Assembly (NCBI GenBank): GCA_013399695.1
Contig: VXAU01001770.1
Location: forward strand, 248,001-312,000
Origin: Formicarius rufipectus
Lineage: Eukaryota; Chordata; Aves; Passeriformes; Formicariidae
Length of the DNA: 64,000 nucleotides
Direction: 5' to 3'
Shown here: piece by piece, positions 23,421-35,355 of the stretch
How the letters are laid out: the number at the start of each line of letters is the position of its first letter
Numbering within the stretch: the first letter of the stretch is position 1
Translations under genes and position numbers: made by a program
Notes under the pieces: generated by a model
The model's database searches: none
The model's input: the letters and a program-made list of their open reading frames with translations, nothing else
Told to the model about the DNA's origin: nothing

Positions 23421-26014
23421 TCATTAGCACCACTTTTGTTTGTAGTTTCCAGTTCTGAGTTTCCTAGCCCGTTCCATACAGCGATCTCATATACCTTCTC
23501 CAGCGAGGTCATTTCGGGGTTTGTTTTTGTTGTTTGTTCGTTTTTAAGTTTATATACTGAAGGTAACTCTCCGAGTGCCAATAACACTACAATTAATCAA
23601 ATGCAGTCTTTCTGTGTAGTCAGAAAAAAAGTGCTGTACCAAAAATAAGTTCTCGAGCTTTTCCCTTATGATTGTTCTGTTACATCTTCTAAAGTGAGTC
23701 TTATTTCACTGAGATAAAAACTTTACCACAAAGCTTAGACAGAGAATAATAATAAGCTTATTACAGTGTCCTGAACACCTATGGACACAAAGAGAAAAAA
23801 AAAAATATAAGTTTTCCAAAAGTCATCCAAATACAAACAGGAAAAAAAAATCTAGACAGTTATATGGAAGAAAGATGTATCAATAATAATAATAAATAGC
23901 AGATTAGATATGAATTTTCTTAAGTAAGCTTCGAGGTTTCTGATTACTGATGTTAAAATAATTCCATTGGGCAAAAGCAATATTTCTTTAAATGTCACTT
24001 TAGTGCAAAAAAGTATTTACTGTAAGTATTGCTATCTGTCCTGACATTGAAATGACATGAAAATATGTCATTTCAAACCCTAAACTATCACTGATTGGAA
24101 AAAAATAAAAGTCAAGGAATAAAGTAAATAGGTGCCATAGAATTTAGTTTAAACAATCTATCCAGCTTGATTTTTTTGTAGTAATGACGAATTACACAAG
24201 AGGGAGCTGTAATCTGATAAATATTTCAAATCTTTTCATGTCAAGTATGTTCAGCATTCATGCAAGAAAAAATATAACAGTATGTGCTGCATTTTTTTGT
24301 CAATAAAAGTGGTGGATGTAATCTTATATTTCGTAGAATACAGTTAAAGTGACAGTATTATCTAGTAATATTGTTTAAAACATTTGTCAAATATTTTAAT
24401 GTTTTTAGGTGACTATTTTAACATATTTCTATTTCATTTGCAGGTAGAGACTGAAGCAGGAAAAATTGCTTTGAAAATAAGAACTATAGTTTTGGAACCA
24501 GTTGTAGCACCCCAATTCAAATCTGTGACACTCTTCTGAAACTGAGTTAGAAAAAATAAACAGCTATTTGGCTTTCTCTCCCCTGCATTCCCATCATTCC
24601 AAATTGTCTCAGAATTGACATGCCAACCTTCTGGCATTTTAAATAGTTGTAATTTGAAACAGCTATTGATGAAATCCTGTCCTGAGGGAAGCAGATCACA
24701 TAACTGTTTTTTGTCGTCGGGAGTGCCAGGTTTACACCCCTTTTTACTTGTAATACATAAATGTATTTGTACACGTGGAGACACAGACACTTTTTGCATC
24801 ATTCATATATAGGTATATGTTTACATTTTGGAATTAAAACCACCAAAATGTGAGTACCTACATTTAGTGGCATTTTGTGAATTTTGGAAGCTACTCCAGA
24901 AATGAGAGCTTTGGAAGAGAAGTCAGATATTTGCTACTAGTTTCATTGCAGTAACTAGTCAGAGCAGTTAGTGGTCAAACCAACCAGAATATCAGCCAGA
25001 GGAAGCAAAACCAAACTACTCCAACAAGCAGAGTAACATGAGTATGAAAGTACCCTCCCTGAACAAAATCAGAACTTGGTGGGAAGGAGTGTAAGTATCC
25101 CTCATTCTGGCAGCACAAGGGCTTGTTTTGTCTTATTTCAACCAAGCAAGCTGAGGGAAGAAAGGTCATAAGGGCAGATTATGAAAAATAAAGACCATGA
25201 GGGGAGAAAGCCAGATAATACCATTCAGTAGAAACTGTGAATGGTGGCTGCACAAGGGATGTTTATTCACTGGTGTCCTCAGAGTTTGACTACTTGCACA
25301 ATTTAGTCTGAACACCCTTACTTATTCTTGTTTCTTCCTGGCTTTCTCTATAATGAGGAATTGTTTAATTCCCCATTGTCATCTTTCCATGTTGTTCAGC
25401 CTGCACTTATGTTAGTTATGTTCCCTTTGCATCTCCCACTCCCCCTGCTGCTTTGTCTTGTTTTCGTAAAGGATTTTGCCCAGGACTGAAAGTGCTGAGA
25501 GGTGATCAGACTTAGGCAATGTTGTCCCTACTTGCAACCATTCTGAATTATGTCAGACACAAAACAATCTGGATACTCTGAATACCGTCAGTATTTAAGG
25601 TTAACTATATTCCTTCTGTGACTACAAGGTTTGAGCTACAAGCCCATCAAAGGGATTTTACTTTAAAAATATGCAAGTCTCCAAAAATCCATTTGCCAGA
25701 TCTGTTTAACAGGCCTTCAGTTCTTTTATACCTCGAGAGAGTGCACAGGAGAAGACACTACACATGGTTCTCAGGAGGTCAAAGAACACATTGGAAAGTA
25801 AGGAAACTTGGCAAAAGTTTAAAGGACAGCATTCAACCAAAATAAAACATTTCACAAAGCAATGAATTAGCACATGATAACCCATAAAACTTAGCAAAAT
25901 CCAACCCATGTAGCTTGAAGTTATGCAAATATCAAGAAAGATTAGGAGAGGAAGAAGTAGTAACGAAAGAGAGAAAAAGAGAATTATAGCTACCACTCCA
26001 GTTTCCTTCCTAAC
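23421..26014. other. Intergenic, no feature seen
   Basis: AT-rich sequence upstream of ARHGAP11A. Open frames such as 24434-24802 are short and unrecognised. Confidence 0.65.
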
Positions 26015-26240
26015 ATGTGATCTAAATCTCTCCTTTTTTAGTTTAAAACAGATCCTATCACTATTTACATATTTAAAAAGTTGCTCTCCCTCTTTTTCAT
26101 AAGCCCCCTTTAAGTAATGGAAGGCTGTAATAAGGTCTTTCTGGAGCCTTCTCCTCTCCAGGCTGAACAACCCCAGCTCTCTCACTCTGTCTTTGCAGGA
26201 GAGGTGCTCCAGCTCTATGATCATCTCTGTGGCCCTATAA
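26015..26240 (-). mobile_element. CR1 LINE fragment (internal), minus orientation
   Basis: The minus strand reads IIELEHLSCKDRVRELGLFS then LERRRLQKDLITAFHYLKGA, a degraded CR1 ORF2 segment. The CR1 3' end is missing. The 172-codon open frame 25706-26224 begins in this element and continues into unrelated sequence. Confidence 0.92.
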
Positions 26241-27347
26241 ATGGAAAAAACTCCTTAAATATAAATTACAATATAGGGCACATTGCAGTTCCTGAGTGCT
26301 GCACAGATAATAGTCATTGTGCTGTTTTCGGTGATCACTCTAAAAGAGCACTCTGAGGATAAGATTCATCTCAACAACTGGTTCCCGGAGGGAACCTCTA
26401 GTCTTCAAAGGGAACAATTGCTGAACTGGACATACCATTTCTGGAGTGTTTTTAGGGTTTTTTAAGGGAATGATGGTTTTGCTTTCAGAAGAGAAAAAGG
26501 GGAAAAAAAAAAAGAAAAAAAGGGAAGATGGATGCAGTACCACAGATTTAATGCTGCTATCAGACCAAAACCCTCCAAACCATATTAGTTTCCTCTAACC
26601 AAGTCTGAATAAGGGGTTTATAATGGCACTCAGAAGGAAAAATAACATGTCTTTCTCTTACTTATCACCCTCCATTTTCTTTTTAAATTCCAGTTAATAC
26701 AAGGTCTTTTTCAGCACATCCCTTTCATAATCTTTCTGGCAGATAAAACTGAAATTGATTTTTTTTTTTTTTGCCATTAACTGTCTCCCTGCTGTATCTT
26801 GTGAATTCTAGAACTTAGGGATAAAACCCAGGTAACATAAATTTTAGCTGCCTTTTCTCAAATCTGTGTTAGTAGAGACTATTTTTTATGTTCCTGGTAA
26901 TATACTTTAATTTTTAAACAATAAACAGTTAATTCATTGAAGGGTTGGAAATTTTATATCCAAGGCAAAATTCAGTTTTTAAAAATTCCTCTGTGTCAAG
27001 AATTCAGTTTATTTCCATAACCACATAGAATACAATTGTATGACACTGATTTGATCTGTAGGGGAAGCAGCTGCCATGCCCCATGGGATTATAAATGGGA
27101 AAAAGTTGAACTGTTTGGCAATATTTGCTATTTGGAGAAATGGTTTCCCATCCACTATCAGTAAATAATGGGTTGTGTATTTTTCTACTTTTGCATAAGG
27201 ATCTTGAGTGCCTTATGTCTATTATGTGTGTATGTTATATGTGTACCATATTTCAAGAACTGTACCTTCCCAGTTCCCACTTCAGTTAGAAAGATATGGT
27301 TGCATCACCTAGGTAGCTTGAGAAATGAACCAAGAGCCATATGGTTT
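26241..27347. other. Intergenic, low-complexity patches only
   Basis: A purine-rich run lies at about 26490-26525 and a poly(T) at about 26758-26772. Nothing else was seen. Confidence 0.65.
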
Positions 27348-28398
27348 TGTGGTGGCTTAATCCTGGCCAGACACCAGGTGCCCACCAGCAGTGCTCTATC
27401 GCCCTCTTTCTCAGCTGGAAAATACAATGAAAGGCTCATGGACTAAAATAAGGGCAGGGAGAAGTCACCAATTCCTGACATGGGGAAAAAAGGCTCAACT
27501 CAAGAAAATTAATTTAATTTATTACTAAGTGAATCAGAGTAGGACAGTGAGAACTAAACCCAAATCTTCAAAACACCTTCCCCAACCCTTCCCTTCTTTC
27601 CAGACTCAACTTCACTCCTGATTTTCTCTATGTTCTCCTATCACAGGGTACATGGGGATGGGGAATGGGGATTGCAGTCAGGTCATCACACATTGTCCCT
27701 GCTGCTTCTTCCTCCTCAGCAGGGACTCCTCACACTCTTCCCTGATCCAGTGTGTGGCCTCCCCCATGGGAGAGGAGTCTTCCACAAACTTCTCCAATGT
27801 GAGACGCACAGTCTACAGTTCTTCATGAATTGCTCTAGTGTGGGTCTATTCCACAGGGTGCAGTCCTCCAGGAACAACTTGCTCCAGCAAACCTGCTCCA
27901 GTGTGGGTCTTTTCTCTCTGTGACCAGGAGGCTGCTTCAGTGTGGGCTCCTGCCTCCTTCAGGCATCCATCTGCTTTGGTGTGGGGTCCTTCATAGGCTA
28001 AAGGTGCAGCTCTGCTGTACCATGGACACCAGCAGCAGATGATGAACAACCTGCCTTACTGTGGTCTTTATCATGGGCTCAGGGCAATCTCTGCTCCATA
28101 GCCTTGAGCACCTCCTCCCTCTCATTCTTCACTGATCTTGGTGTCTGCAGAGCTGTTTCCCTTTCAGATTCTCAATCCTGTCTCCAGCTGCTGTTCTGCA
28201 GCATTTTTCTCCTCATCTTAAATATGTTCTCCCAGAGGCACTACAGCTGTTGTCGATGGGCTCAGCCAGAGGTGGGGCCATCTTGGAGACAGCTGCCATT
28301 GGCTCCATTAGATATAGGAGAAGTTTCTAGCAGCTTCTCACAGAAACCATCCCTGTAGCCGCCCTGCTGTTAACACCTAGCCATGCATACCAAATACA
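27348..28398. mobile_element. Solo LTR of an avian endogenous retrovirus, about 1.05 kb
   Basis: It begins TGTGGTGGCTTAATCCTGGC and ends ACCAAATACA, so it has TG...CA termini. Inside are repeated ctccagtgtgggtc-type units (27820-27990) and a GC-rich 3' third, typical of long LTRs common in songbird genomes. No gag, pol or env sequence is adjacent. A target-site duplication is not clear: both sides are T-rich. Family assignment is from memory. Confidence 0.85.
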
Positions 28399-31300
28399 TT
28401 TTTTCTCTCTGAAGAGGTATGGTTTTGATTCACTGAAGCAATCATGCTGAAAATGCATTACTAAGACAATGCATTTGTTTTGAAGATCTATGGTTCTAGA
28501 GTTTAAGGGTTAATATAAATTCCTTGGGAGGAAATAAGAGCTTCAGACTGGTATAATTCTGTACATGGAACGGAAATGAAAATTCCTCTTATATTACTCC
28601 AAATTTATGGAATACTTGAGATCAGAAGCGCTTCAAAAACTATATATAGATCTCAGCTCACCTGCTGAAATTCTCAATCAGTTGCAAAGGCATTGACTTG
28701 AGCAGATCCAGAGCCAAAAGTTAGATGGGACACTAAACATCATGTCTTGTGCCACAGAACTTGTCAAAAATATTCTAGAAGTAGAAGATGCCTTATTTAT
28801 TTGTTTATCTATTTATTTATTTGCTTATGACAGCACAGCAGTTCACACAGATTATTATGGAGTTTAAAGCCAGAAATAACTTTTAGATTGTCTAGTGTGA
28901 CCTCTTGTATATCACAATCAAGTAAATTATGCACTCAGGGTGCCTGATGGTTAGATTTTTTTTCTAGTGGGAACATTGTGTGTGTTTGACTGTCTTGGGC
29001 ACAAAAAAGTGAAAGTTGTGTTCCTTGACAAATTCTGTAACTGCTATGAAATTGTATAAAAGATAGGTATTAACCTCTCCTCCAGCTGATAATAAAGCAA
29101 GAATCTGAAACTCCATTTAATAGTCCACCCAGTCCTGTAGAATTATTTTGAGGCACCATGTCAGGTCATTCCTGGAGCAATGTTTAGAATAAGGAACTAA
29201 TTTCTAGATTTCAGACAACCTTTGGTATGAGGTAAAATAGAAGGAAAAAATGCCACTTCTGGCGTATCTTTCGTACAGGTTCTTGTTCTAGATGCCTCGA
29301 GCATAAAGAAAAGAGCAGAAAGTTTAGATAATTCTAGTCCTAGGTGGAATCTGTAGCAAGATATTCTGCCCTTGAATGCGGCCAAACAACTCAAACAATG
29401 ACTTATTTTACAAGTTATTGGTGGGCTGAGAGGGAGCATCATGTGCTGTTTTAAGTGCTGAATTATGCTAAAACCAGTCTGACTCATCAACCCCAAATTA
29501 ACATTCTGATAGTGAGGGAAAGATTTGGCAGGTGAACTGCTAAGCTGACTGGAAGACATATGACTGGCAGTAGGTCACTTTATCTTATAAAAGTCCAGCC
29601 CCGTGTTCACACAGTAGATTTCTTCTAACATACTCTTCTTGGAGTGTGTGTGGAGTTTTCTCCCTTGAAGTGGGGATGCCTCTCAAGGATAGTCCTTGAG
29701 GTTAAGAGAAGGAGATTTGCCCACAAGTGTTGGTATGGTTGAGTTACATCAGATCTCCACTTAATAATGGTTTCCATCTTTTTTGCTAACTTTAATATAA
29801 TTGCTTTGATATAGTGCACTATATTATACTATACACTACCAGTAGGTCTAGCTTTTATACTGTGTAGTAAATAATACTGATTAAGATCATTTGTCTAATC
29901 ATTTGTCATAACAAATAATTCATTTTATATAAATATACCCAGTTTGCCATCTATAATCTTGCAGGATAAGGTTGTACTTATACTGTTGGCAAACTCTGGG
30001 GCCAAGACTGGATCCAGTTGCACCTAAGCTCTTCTCTGAGAGAGTTTAGAAAGCAAAGGAGTCCTTTCTGCACCTTGTGACTCAATGGGAAGGTTTATCT
30101 AATAAACTTTGTCTAAAGCCCCCCCTCTCTCCCACAACAAAGCTGATTGGAGATTTTAAGGTGATATTTTGGACCTGTATCTGCTGTGGGATGTTGGGTA
30201 CAATGAAGCTGTCCAAGCCTTCTATGAAGCACCCAGTGCTTTAGTCAGATACACCATAGCATGTCTGAAGTAGAAGCTGTTCTGAAACATTTAGAACTCC
30301 AGACTCAAATCTTGATGTTTTCTCTTCTGACTTTTGATGTCTCCCAGCTGGTGTGGGACAGAGAGATAGTAAAGCAAGCAGTGTATGGGAAATTCAAATG
30401 AGAATAATATTCTGTCCAAATTATGCAACAAGGATCATTATGCTAAAATTGTTCTTCAAATGTGGCTGTCATTGAAAGGTATTAAGATTTCAACAGTTAT
30501 TTTCTGGATGAGAGCTTAATTTCTTGCATAAAAAGGTTTTTAAGCTTAAAGCAATGCCTACACAATTAGTGTCCTTTGGTTGAGTGTTTGAAGGGTACTA
30601 AATGATTTAAATGTTACAGAAGTATTGTTCATCACTACAGATCAGTTGTCTCAAACTACTCTCACAATAGCCTATAATTTTATCAAATTACAAATGTAAA
30701 GTATCTCTAGGTAAAATGATCACTAGATCATTTTGCAATGGAATGTGTGTAGTTTTAGGTGCTGCTGTATCTAGGACTAGAGTTCAGGTTGGGCAAAAAC
30801 AAGCAACAAATAAATTTCATCAGCCAGTTCAAAGGAGAACTTTACTGGAATACAGCAGAGAAGAGAAGCCACAGATTCCCTTTTTAACTCTATTCTGTTT
30901 CTCATATGCAAAGGGATTTTCCTATATGCAGTAAGACAGAAATAAGCTGTTTAAATATACCACGAGTGAGAGTGTTCAAAGAAATAAAATCTGAAGATGA
31001 TATTGTTGTTCAGTTTCATAAACCGTAGAGTGAGTTACCTGTCACTGTAGGGCTCTGCTGTGCATATCAAAATGCACTCTTTGGCCTATGAACAGCAACC
31101 CAATGTGTGGTTTTGAGCAGACTTACTTTGAAGAGCATACAAAGACTTTCCTTCCTTAGTTTTCCTCCTAGTTATCCTATACTCATCAGTTACACAATTG
31201 ATCATTTTGGGGTTTTTATGACACCCCAGTGCTTGGGATGGGTAATTTGACCCCTATTTCTCTCTCTGTCTTTCTCCTGCTGTGTGGGTCTGGGCTTCTC

Positions 31301-33346
31301 TTAAACCTCCATCTGTATCTACTCTATTGAATGTTTAAAGGATAATAGATGATTATTTTGTTGGTTTATTTAATATATTTCCCCAATCCTTTTTGCATTC
31401 TCTTAATGTTTGGATTTGCTTTAATCTAGTTTCTTTATATGTGTTCATTTTTTTTCTTTCCTTCAGTAGAAAAGATAATTGCATATGAACAAGAATATTC
31501 ACTGTTAATTTTTTTTTTACTTTTTTTCCCTTTCCCTTTTTTAAAACATGTTTATATTACAAATGTGCCTGCTGGATTTAGCTATCATTTTAGCCTCTCT
31601 ATGCTAGGTTCTGTGTAAATCCAGTAAGAAACAGGGTATATTAGGAAAAGCTTGGAATCCAAATAAACAATGCAGTGAGTATTATCAGGTAGAAGAGCCA
31701 CAGAACAAGGATATGACTTGCCTAGGAACATTAATGGCTAAGCTAAATATAGAATCCAGATCTCTCCGTCCCACTAACCACCCACTGACCTATACAACCT
31801 CTTTTTTCATAACGCATTGGTAATTTTCACTGAGCAGAAAAAGTGGCACTGTGTGACTTAGACACACGTTTTTCCTTTATGGCCCAATCCTGTCACCTTT
31901 GTAATAAATACAAAGATGTCTAGTGGCTATTGATTACAGCTCATATTGGAGAGCAAATCAGAAAAGACAGCATACCTTCAAATGAGCTTACACAAACAGT
32001 TCAACCAGTGCACCAAGTGCATTTTCACAAGTTGGGACTGGTTAGTAAATATGGAGTAAAACCAAACAGACCATGATTTAGACAATGATAACTTTTTTTA
32101 AGAGACCATACTATAACTTCTTTAGCACTTATTTTTGGATCTGAATTATTTTACTGACAAACTTTTAGAGAAAACCAGACACAAACCTGCAGTATTATTT
32201 TAGGTGCCAGTAGCATGATCAGATTTATAATTCCTATTTTAAGTACAGTTACTTTTACAAAAAGCGTTGACTTGTCACTGTCATAAGGAGTACCTGTGAT
32301 TGTAGATTAGAAATAGTCTTGTTACCTACAGAGCCACAATCCTGACACCTTTTACACATATACAATTTTCTATTATTTACAGGTGGATCTTAATGCATTT
32401 TACAGACTCAGCATGTTGTGAATGCAGAGAAGCTCTTTCTGTGCTGACTGTGGGGAGTGGATCTGAAATGTAAGTCTGTCTAGTATGGTCATTTGTGACC
32501 CTTGCTCAGGGCTCAGGTTTTGTCACTCGAGGGCAGCACCACACGCCCATGGCCTCCCTTGCCGTCACATACAATTGAAGCATGTCTCCTTGTGTGAGCC
32601 TGCAGGCTCTTGAAACTGTTTGCACTTCCCAGTTGAGTTTGCTCAGTGGTTAATATTTTATTTGTTATACCTCATCATATATTCTTCTAGCTTTATTACC
32701 TAAGTATTAAATTATGTGTATTTTAACTGTTATCTCCCTCTTCACCTTAAATAAATGAAAACTGAATGTTTGTAATGTTAACATAGTCAGCAATCCCAAA
32801 AAATAAACTTGAAAATTCATGTATGAAAATTGTTTCTTTTACATTATTAGAATTGTCTGCTTACCTAGTACTTTCAATTATTTCAGAAAACCAAAAAAAC
32901 CCACCTAAATACATTGAAAATGAGAAAGCAGGAATGCAGAAGAAAAAAATAACAGAAGATGTTTGTGAGACAGCTCACGAATGATGCAAAGAACCTACTA
33001 GTGTATGCTTAAATTCTTTCCATTGTTTGTGATCTCTGAAATTTTGCAATGTTTTTATTATGACATTTCCAAATACCTCAAATTTTCAAATTACCATGCT
33101 GGACCTTTTTCCACATTTTTACTCTACTAGGCAAACTAGTTCTAATTATGTATATATAGCTATTTTAATATATGTTATTTTAAAAATTATTTTATTTTTA
33201 GCTACTTACTTTCCCTCCTAAAAATATACATAAGATCAGCAGTCATCTAGGAAACACAAAAATTCTATTTTTTACTTTTTTTTTGTCTCATGACTAACGA
33301 TCAGTTTAGATTCTTTCTGCATTGAAAAAAATTACCTGCCTTCCAC
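28399..33346. other. Intergenic, no gene seen
   Basis: About 4.9 kb, AT-rich. An (ATTT)n patch is at 28795-28830 and a pyrimidine-rich run at about 31505-31545. The segment 29960-30125 has some LTR-like character (a pyrimidine-rich end, aataaact), but I could not assign it. Confidence 0.6.
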
Positions 33347-33347
33347 N
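33347..33347. other. Ambiguous base N
   Basis: Single N at the left boundary of the first 824-bp copy. Confidence 0.99.
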
Positions 33348-34171
33348 CCTTCAAAAATAAATTATAATAAAAAATTATATATACTACATATATATAATAA
33401 ATAATTTGTAACCTTAATAGAACAAAATAAATATTGCACTTTTCTGATTGTAATATTTGTTTTTGGCAGAAGGGAAAAGTGAAAATGAAACATTTCCAAT
33501 AGAAACAGACACATGCTCTCAGAAGAAATTTTGTCAGGAACTGAAGACTGGCATCCAGCAGCTCCAGTGTCCCAAGTGTAGGGCTGCTCTTACTCCTTTC
33601 TAATAAGAGAGTTTTCCTTTCACTGATCAGATACTTATTTAAATAACCTATATCATGTAATCCTCAAACAAGCAAAACTTCCCCTGTTCGTGTTTTAGAG
33701 GTGCTGTGGTTTAACCCCAGCCAGCAACAAAGAACCACGCAGCTGCTCGCTCACTTCCCCTTTCTCCCCCTCTGATGGGATGGGGAAGAGAATCAGGAAA
33801 GAAAAGAAAATAGAACTCATAGGCTGAGATAAGAACAGTTTAATAATTGAAACAAAGGGGATAAAAATCATCATCATAATAGTGATAAAAATGAGAGGAA
33901 GATAAAACACATGAAAGACAAGCTCTTAACTACATGTTGACCAATACCCAGCCTGTCCCTGAGCCGCAATTGGCCCCCATTCCAAATAATTCCTCCCTGC
34001 TTATAAATTGGGCATTGCTTCTTATGATATTGGAATATCCCTTTGTCCAGTTCAGTCAGCTGCCCCAGCTGTGCTCCCTCTCAGCTTTTGTGCACCTTCT
34101 CACTGGCAGAGAATGAGACACTGAAAAGTCACAGAATATGTTAAGTTGCAAGGGATTCACAAGAATCATCG
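33348..34171. repeat. 824-bp direct repeat, copy 1, bounded by N on both sides
   Basis: It is the same as 34336-35159 at an offset of 988 bp. The only difference I found is T versus G in ctttGTccag / ctttGGccag (34043 versus 35031). Single ambiguous bases sit at 33347 and 34172, exactly at its two ends. An assembly artefact is the likeliest explanation. Confidence 0.95.
33705..34115. mobile_element. Truncated endogenous retrovirus LTR, in repeat copy 1
   Basis: It starts TGTGGTTTAACCCCAGCCAG, the common avian LTR terminus, and runs about 410 bp with agataagaacagtttaataa and a tataaat motif. The far end of the LTR is missing; the sequence passes into CR1 near 34126. No coding region accompanies it. 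Confidence 0.85.
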
Positions 34172-34172
34172 N
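34172..34172. other. Ambiguous base N
   Basis: Single N at the right boundary of the first 824-bp copy. In copy 2 the same position is A and the CR1 continues. Confidence 0.99.
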
Positions 34173-34335
34173 TCTTTTGCTGTGCCACCTCCAGAGAAAG
34201 GCTGTCAAGGTGAAAAAAACACTACATGTCATCCTAGCTTCCCACGCTACATCCAATTTTAATTTACTCTTAAAAGTTGCCACAGTATCTTGTGAGTCCT
34301 GTATTCTATCAAGTAAATGTTTATGATCCATATGT

Positions 34336-35159
34336 CCTTCAAAAATAAATTATAATAAAAAATTATATATACTACATATATATAATAAATAATTTGTAAC
34401 CTTAATAGAACAAAATAAATATTGCACTTTTCTGATTGTAATATTTGTTTTTGGCAGAAGGGAAAAGTGAAAATGAAACATTTCCAATAGAAACAGACAC
34501 ATGCTCTCAGAAGAAATTTTGTCAGGAACTGAAGACTGGCATCCAGCAGCTCCAGTGTCCCAAGTGTAGGGCTGCTCTTACTCCTTTCTAATAAGAGAGT
34601 TTTCCTTTCACTGATCAGATACTTATTTAAATAACCTATATCATGTAATCCTCAAACAAGCAAAACTTCCCCTGTTCGTGTTTTAGAGGTGCTGTGGTTT
34701 AACCCCAGCCAGCAACAAAGAACCACGCAGCTGCTCGCTCACTTCCCCTTTCTCCCCCTCTGATGGGATGGGGAAGAGAATCAGGAAAGAAAAGAAAATA
34801 GAACTCATAGGCTGAGATAAGAACAGTTTAATAATTGAAACAAAGGGGATAAAAATCATCATCATAATAGTGATAAAAATGAGAGGAAGATAAAACACAT
34901 GAAAGACAAGCTCTTAACTACATGTTGACCAATACCCAGCCTGTCCCTGAGCCGCAATTGGCCCCCATTCCAAATAATTCCTCCCTGCTTATAAATTGGG
35001 CATTGCTTCTTATGATATTGGAATATCCCTTTGGCCAGTTCAGTCAGCTGCCCCAGCTGTGCTCCCTCTCAGCTTTTGTGCACCTTCTCACTGGCAGAGA
35101 ATGAGACACTGAAAAGTCACAGAATATGTTAAGTTGCAAGGGATTCACAAGAATCATCG
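34336..35159. repeat. 824-bp direct repeat, copy 2
   Basis: This copy is continuous with the CR1 to its right and with the 163-bp unique segment to its left, so it is probably the authentic locus. Confidence 0.93.
34693..35103. mobile_element. Truncated endogenous retrovirus LTR, in repeat copy 2
   Basis: Same element as at 33705. It abuts the CR1 fragment beginning near 35117. Confidence 0.85.
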
Positions 35160-35355
35160 AGTCCAACCCTTAGCCAAGCACAAGACCATACCCAGAAGTA
35201 ACTCCATGTGCCTGAGAGTATTGTCCAAACACTTCTTGAACTCTGTCAGTCTTGGTGCTGTGGCCATTTCCCTGGGGAGCCTGTCCCAGTGCCCAACCAC
35301 CCTCTGGGTGAAACCTTTTTCTAATATCCAGCCTAAACTTTCCATGACACAACTT
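35117..35355 (-). mobile_element. CR1 LINE fragment, 3' end, minus orientation
   Basis: The minus strand reads LCHGKFRLDIRKRF and VVGHWDRLPREMATAPRLTE in different frames, so it is frameshifted. The CR1 3' UTR ends in ATTCTGTGAC. It is of the same subfamily as 1536-1890. The start of the same CR1 is also present at 34129-34171 in repeat copy 1. Confidence 0.92.

Noticed and set aside
25706..26224. 172-codon minus-strand open frame
   Set aside because: Its first part is a degraded CR1 reverse-transcriptase segment and the rest is non-conserved hydrophobic read-through.
27630..27923. 97-codon plus-strand open frame
   Set aside because: It lies inside the solo LTR; its repeats are LTR units.
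29960..30125. Possible LTR fragment with pyrimidine-rich end and aataaact
   Set aside because: I could not find LTR termini or a family match. The evidence is too weak to annotate.
33695..34898. Two identical 71-codon open frames suggesting a duplicated gene
   Set aside because: Both are the LTR fragment inside the 824-bp duplication.
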